Shown here one piece after another: positions 35,411 to 38,748 of a stretch of DNA of 38,748 bases. Below the pieces are notes generated by a model. That model was not told the DNA's origin, made no database searches, and saw only the letters and a program-made list of their open reading frames with translations. The position numbers and the translations under genes are program-made. Each line of letters begins with the position of its first letter. Within the stretch, counting starts at the first letter, position 1. This DNA is from Endozoicomonas ascidiicola. Lineage in GTDB: Bacteria > Pseudomonadota > Gammaproteobacteria > Pseudomonadales > Endozoicomonadaceae. Location of the stretch: contig NZ_LUTV01000002.1 in the NCBI RefSeq assembly GCF_001646945.1, positions 477,289-516,036 on the forward strand, given 5' to 3'.

Positions 35411-35898
35411 AGCGATAAAACCTTTTCGCCCCGAGCAATGCCGGTTACGCCACTTCGCACTACTTCCAGTACTTGAGCTTGGCCAATTGCTTCAATAAAA
35501 GCGTCCAGTTTCTCAGCTGTACCCGTGAGCTGAATCGTGTACACCGAACTGGTAACATCGACGATCTGCCCACGGAAAATGTCCGCCGTTCGCTTCACTT
35601 CGGCACGCATTGGGCCACTGGCGCGAACTTTGATCAACATCATTTCCCGCTCGATGTGGGCGCCTTCCGTCAGATCTACCAGCTTGACCACGTCCACCAG
35701 CTTGTTCAGCTGTTTGGTGATCTGTTCAATAGATTGCGGCGTGCCCACGGTTGTAAGCGTCAATCGGGAGAGTGTTATGTCTTCCGTCGGCGCAACGTTC
35801 AACGTTTCAATGTTGTAATTGCGCTGAGAGAAGAGCCCGACAATACGGGACAGAGCACCAGGTTCGTTTTCAACCAGTACAGAGATAATCCGTCTCAT
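35407..35898 (-). CDS. ilvH: Acetolactate synthase small (regulatory) subunit
   Basis: Binds valine for feedback control of the catalytic subunit. It begins [33 protein letters not shown], quoted here in parts: ACT-domain motif NEPGALSRIVGLF near residues 10-22 and NYNIETLNVAPT after it; EIFRGQIVDV-like segment DIFRGQIVDVT and GVTGIARGEKVL close the protein. Start at 35898 gives 163 residues, the E. coli IlvH length, and overlaps the ilvI stop by one base (TGATG). An upstream in-frame start would lie inside ilvI. The TAA stop lies within the end of the MITE-like element. Confidence 0.95.
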   Translation of the reverse strand: MRRIISVLVENEPGALSRIVGLFSQRNYNIETLNVAPTEDITLSRLTLTTVGTPQSIEQITKQLNKLVDVVKLVDLTEGAHIEREMMLIKVRASGPMRAEVKRTADIFRGQIVDVTSSVYTIQLTGTAEKLDAFIEAIGQAQVLEVVRSGVTGIARGEKVLSL

Positions 35899-37652
35899 CA
35901 CGTCCTCTCCGTTTTGCTGAGCCACAAATCGGCCATATGGCCATCCTTGATCTGCATGGGGTAAACATGTTCACGGGTATCTACCTGAATATCCATAAAC
36001 ACCAGTCGGTCTTTCAGAGAGAACGCTCTTTCCATCTCTTCCCGAAGTTTCGATGGGTCCGTTACCCGGATGCCAACGTGACCATACGACTCTGCCAGTT
36101 TAACGAAGTCCGGCAGCGATTCCATGTAAGAGTGGGAATAACGGCTGTCGTACTGCATATCCTGCCATTGTCGTACCATGCCCAACGCCTGATTGTTCAG
36201 GTTGATGATCTTCACGTTGAGATCGTACTGCAAACAGGTAGACAGCTCTTGGATATTCATCTGAATACTGCCTTCACCGGTCACACAGGCAACATGACTG
36301 TCTGGGAACGAGAGCTTTACGCCCATGGCAGAAGGCAGACCAAAGCCCATGGTGCCGAGACCTCCGGAGTTGATCCAGCGGTTAGGCTTATCAAATGGGA
36401 AGTATTGAGCAGCGAACATTTGGTGCTGGCCAACATCCGAGGTCACAAACGTGTCTTCACCTTTGGTGACTTCGTACAGGGTTTCGATAACCTGCTGCGG
36501 TTTTAGAATAGTGCCGTCGCCTTTATCGTAAGGGAATAAGCCACCACGACTGTTGCGCCATTCATTTATCTGCTTCCACCAGCGTTCTAATGCGGCAGGT
36601 TCGATGGCTGTTTCATTCTCATCCACCTGCCGAAGCATGGTGTCCAGAACTGCATCCACCGGACCAACAATAGGCACATCCACCGGTACATTTTTGGCAA
36701 TACTGGCCGGATCGATATCGATATGAACGATTTTCGCACCCGGGCAGAACTTGGCTACATTGTTGGTGACCCGGTCATCAAAACGAACACCGACGGCCAG
36801 AATAAGGTCTGCGTTGTGCATGGTTTGGTTAGCACAGTAGCTGCCGTGCATTCCGAGCATCCCGACGAACTGACGGTCAGACCCCGGATAACAACCCAGC
36901 CCCATCAATGTATTAGTGACAGGTACATTTAGCTTCTTCGCCAGAGTGGTTAGCTTGTCAGAAGCGTTCCCCAAAATGACACCACCACCCGCATAGATAA
37001 TGGGTTTTTTGGCGCTGGCCAACAGCTCAACCGCTTTGCGGATTTGACCATTATGGCCTTTCAGTGGCGGGTTGTAGGATCGCATCCGGACTTTTTCAGG
37101 ATACTGATAGTCGTACTTTTTAGTGAGATCGGTGATGTCTTTCGGGATATCCACCACCACCGGGCCAGGTCGGCCAGTCTGTGCCAGATAGAATGCTTTT
37201 TTGATAATGCCCGGAATATCTTCCGCCCGCTTCACCAGAAAGCTGTGTTTTACGATAGGCCTTGAAATACCGACCATATCCACTTCCTGAAACATATCGC
37301 TACCGATAAATCCGGAAGGCACCTGACCGGAAAGCACCACCATGGGGATGGAATCCATATAGGCCGTCGCAATACCCGTAATGGTATTGGTGGCACCAGG
37401 GCCAGAAGTCACTAATGCGACGCCAGGCTTGCCCGTTGCGCGTGCGTAACCGTCTGCCATATGGGTGGCGGCTTGTTCGTGTCGTACCAGAATGTGCGTG
37501 ACTGCCTTCTGCCGGAAAATGGCATCATAGACATGCAACAGTGCACCACCCGGGTACCCGTATATGTACTCGACTCCTTCGTCAGCCAGTGATCGGACTA
37601 CCATGTCCGCGCCGGATAATTGCTCCACGTACTTACCCTCGGCTCTACTCAT
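35898..37652 (-). CDS. ilvI: Acetolactate synthase large (catalytic) subunit
   Basis: Thiamine-diphosphate enzyme that condenses pyruvate with pyruvate or 2-oxobutyrate, the first common step of branched-chain amino acid synthesis. Catalytic Glu59 is in [20 protein letters not shown]/quinone-like middle domain contains [12 protein letters not shown]; the ThDP motif is GEGSIQMN followed 24 residues on by NLNNQ. Closest by reading to IlvI of the IlvIH isozyme, 584 residues. Translationally coupled to ilvH. The ribosome site before the ATG is weak; a start at the internal Met of ADMVVRSL is possible but less likely. Confidence 0.96.
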   Translation of the reverse strand: MSRAEGKYVEQLSGADMVVRSLADEGVEYIYGYPGGALLHVYDAIFRQKAVTHILVRHEQAATHMADGYARATGKPGVALVTSGPGATNTITGIATAYMDSIPMVVLSGQVPSGFIGSDMFQEVDMVGISRPIVKHSFLVKRAEDIPGIIKKAFYLAQTGRPGPVVVDIPKDITDLTKKYDYQYPEKVRMRSYNPPLKGHNGQIRKAVELLASAKKPIIYAGGGVILGNASDKLTTLAKKLNVPVTNTLMGLGCYPGSDRQFVGMLGMHGSYCANQTMHNADLILAVGVRFDDRVTNNVAKFCPGAKIVHIDIDPASIAKNVPVDVPIVGPVDAVLDTMLRQVDENETAIEPAALERWWKQINEWRNSRGGLFPYDKGDGTILKPQQVIETLYEVTKGEDTFVTSDVGQHQMFAAQYFPFDKPNRWINSGGLGTMGFGLPSAMGVKLSFPDSHVACVTGEGSIQMNIQELSTCLQYDLNVKIINLNNQALGMVRQWQDMQYDSRYSHSYMESLPDFVKLAESYGHVGIRVTDPSKLREEMERAFSLKDRLVFMDIQVDTREHVYPMQIKDGHMADLWLSKTERT

Positions 37653-37678
37653 CGTATGAAATGAATTTCTTATATTGT

Positions 37679-37917
37679 CCTGCTGGAAAAAGCAGGGCTT
37701 TTAGTATCTGACGATATCGTGGCTCGAAGAACCACACTCACCAGTGAGTGCAGCCTGAGGCTGCCTGAGACTCACAATTCCGGCTTGCAGAATTGCTACA
37801 TTCCTGTGCGGGTAGGAGCAGTACACCAACCCAGCATCTCAGCACGAGATCGAAGAGCCGGCATACTAAGGAACGCTATCATCTGGGCCGCAGATAAGCA
37901 GCATTAGATGGTCGCAT
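37679..37917. other. Hairpin-rich non-coding stretch upstream of ilvI
   Basis: No gene is supported between 37653 and 38041. Seven short inverted repeats follow one another: CCTGCT/AGCAGG (37679-37696), GTGG/CCAC (37719-37735), CACTCA/TGAGTG (37735-37750), CAGCC/GGCTG (37751-37763), AATTC/GAATT (37776-37794), ATCTC/GAGAT (37836-37850), ATCTG/CAGAT (37881-37895). It could be the structured leader of ilvIH on the minus strand or a plus-strand non-coding RNA that ends at the following terminator. I do not recognise a known RNA family; short frames in it look like chance. Confidence 0.4.
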
Positions 37918-37961
37918 AACTCCTGACTCAGCTTCTTGGGCAGCTTCAGGAGTTGCCATTT
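37918..37961 (+). terminator. Terminator-like stem-loop downstream of the hairpin-rich stretch
   Basis: AACTCCTGA (37918-37926) pairs with TCAGGAGTT (37946-37954), followed by GCCATTTTT on the plus strand. No protein gene ends upstream on this strand, so the transcript it would end is unknown. Confidence 0.6.
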
Positions 37962-37992
37962 TTGACGTTCAGCCTTGCACAGTCAATATAAA
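37962..37992 (+). promoter_or_regulatory. Candidate promoter of the truncated effector-like gene
   Basis: TTGACG (37962-37967) is followed by AATATA after 17 bp, or by the better TATAAA (37987-37992) after 19 bp. It lies directly after the terminator-like hairpin and would drive the gene starting at 38179 through a leader of about 180 nt. Confidence 0.45.
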
Positions 37993-38178
37993 TACGCACT
38001 TTCTTTCGGGAAATACGACAGTTCTAGATAAATAAGGTTACATGCACCCAATGTTTGCAGAGAATGCTGACGGATATGGTGGCATCGGAGTAAATTCTGT
38101 TCCTCAATACCACAGAACATTAATAAAGCAGCTGTCATGTCGATTTAGATTACATCATCTATCAGAACGTGCTGCCTT

Positions 38179-38562
38179 ATGCCTACATTTCATATTCCTC
38201 AACCCCTGCAACAAAAAACAGGTGGAGTCGGTGGCTCCGGTAGTGTTTCACCAAGCCACCAGCCCACAGGGCCAGAAAAACAAGGTTCTGGCAAAATGGG
38301 AGCACAGTCTGTATCAAAGGTTGATGCTGAAAAAAAGTTACCTGCGGCCGGTCAAACCGCAACAAAAGCTGAAACTGCAGCCGTAGATTTACATCAAAGG
38401 TCAGCAAAACCATTAGCGCCTGTTAAGCCTCTGCTATCAGCTGATCAACTGAAACAGGCAAAGAGCAAGGAAACAAAGTTATTGGATCTGGCTGATAAAC
38501 TGTTCAAAAAGCAGCAAGACAAAAGCCTGGTTAATAATGCTCTAGGAGCCTGTCGGACTTAG
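38179..38562 (+). CDS. Probable N-terminal fragment of an effector-like protein, cut by an insertion
   Basis: Unknown family. The 127-residue product begins MPTFHIPQPLQQ, is low-complexity and rich in Gly, Ser, Lys, Gln and Ala, then turns into a Lys-rich helix (LSADQLKQAKSKETKLL-DLADKLFKKQQDK). Disordered polar N-termini of this type are common in type III-delivered proteins, but that is only a suggestion. The frame ends right after NNALGACRT, where the sequence changes to what looks like the end of an insertion sequence, so the original protein was probably longer. Another overlapping frame (38042-38386) has poorer composition. The ribosome site is weak. Confidence 0.5.
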   Translation: MPTFHIPQPLQQKTGGVGGSGSVSPSHQPTGPEKQGSGKMGAQSVSKVDAEKKLPAAGQTATKAETAAVDLHQRSAKPLAPVKPLLSADQLKQAKSKETKLLDLADKLFKKQQDKSLVNNALGACRT

Positions 38563-38614
38563 AACAACTTTTGAGTATAATACCCGCAAGATCGTAAAAG
38601 ACAGCCAGAGTCTC

Positions 38615-38670
38615 TTCCAATATGAAATGAGCCTGAACGGAGCCCTTGTTTCCAAAATGAAATGAGCCTG
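38615..38670. repeat. Two direct repeats, 35-bp period
   Basis: TTCCAATATGAAATGAGCC and TTCCAAAATGAAATGAGCC occur at 38615 and 38650, each followed by TG. They precede the frame opening at 38702 and could be transposase-binding or regulatory repeats. Confidence 0.7.
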
Positions 38671-38701
38671 TGATTTCTGATCTTTCGTCCAAAATTACTG
38701 G

Positions 38702-38748
38702 ATGAAAATCATAATGGACACACGGCTCATCAAATCGCTCCAGCAGGT
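38702..38748 (+). CDS. Start of a gene cut by the window edge, possibly a transposase
   Basis: Sixteen codons are visible (MKIIMDTRLIKSLQQ and one more), open to the edge. A second ATG at 38714 could be the start instead. No ribosome site is obvious. Assignment as transposase rests only on the IS-like context. Confidence 0.3.
   Translation, partial: MKIIMDTRLIKSLQQ

Larger units (their letters stand above)
38540..38748 (+). mobile_element. Possible left end of an insertion sequence (runs off the window)
   Basis: From about GGAGCCTGTCGGACTTAG (38547 on) the sequence breaks the upstream frame and becomes non-coding, with a direct repeat of about 21 bp (38615-38635 and 38650-38670, one mismatch, TTCCAA-ATGAAATGAGCCTG). 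An ATG at 38702 opens a frame that continues to the window edge. This is the layout of an IS terminus followed by a transposase start. The exact boundary and family cannot be fixed without the other end. Confidence 0.45.

Noticed and set aside
37719-37907. Plus-strand 62-codon frame with GTG start
   Set aside because: Lies across several inverted repeats, lacks a ribosome site and any recognisable motif.
38042-38386. Plus-strand 114-codon frame overlapping the truncated effector-like gene
   Set aside because: Poorer composition and start context than the overlapping frame from 38179; both cannot easily be real.

Overview
The window looks like chromosomal DNA of a marine, host-associated gammaproteobacterium of the Endozoicomonas/Oceanospirillales type. 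This is an inference. Housekeeping proteins (RadD, IlvI/IlvH/IlvY, MscS, PilU, glutathione peroxidase) read as gammaproteobacterial. They sit next to AT-rich genes for eukaryote-like proteins: a protein with two Ser/Thr kinase domains and a ubiquitin-specific protease, both probable host-directed effectors. No tRNA, rRNA or CRISPR array was seen.

Layout. 1-3.3 kb: a PstS-type phosphate-binding protein behind a recognisable Pho box, diverging from a two-gene TRAP permease (DctQ/DctM) without its binding protein. 3.3-6.5 kb: the double-kinase gene, followed 20 bp downstream by a 59-codon acidic gene. 6.6-11.7 kb: a LacI-family regulator diverging from nhaC and a PatB/MalY-type C-S lyase, with palindromic operators in the divergent promoter, then convergent metY. 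This block suggests sulfur amino acid handling. 11.9-14.4 kb: a small conserved Cys-motif protein, a glutaredoxin-like protein and the helicase RadD. 14.4-26.8 kb: a two-partner secretion operon, TpsB then a 3,479-residue TpsA adhesin with several repeat families, preceded by a possible 29-residue membrane peptide.

27.1-28.6 kb is the least ordinary stretch. It holds a YcxB-like membrane protein, a cystatin-like lipoprotein gene interrupted by one in-frame TGA, a C-terminal remnant of an ACE-like M2 peptidase on the other strand, two Fur-box-like palindromes, and a hairpin series ending in a strong terminator. The last two together look like a Fur-regulated small RNA. 28.6-31.2 kb: glutathione peroxidase, PilU and MscS. 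31.4-37.7 kb: branched-chain amino acid genes ilvC, divergent ilvY, and ilvIH. The ubiquitin protease gene and a palindrome-rich MITE sit between ilvY and ilvH, and the MITE terminus overlaps the ilvH stop codon. 37.7-38.7 kb: a hairpin-rich non-coding stretch, the start of an effector-like gene that ends abruptly, and what looks like the left end of an insertion sequence running off the window.

The strongest leads are the cystatin pseudogene, the candidate Fur-controlled sRNA, the two eukaryote-like effectors (each with a short acidic motif resembling the host beta-TrCP degron), and the 59-residue partner of the kinase. All functions are inferred from reading motifs; no database search was run.
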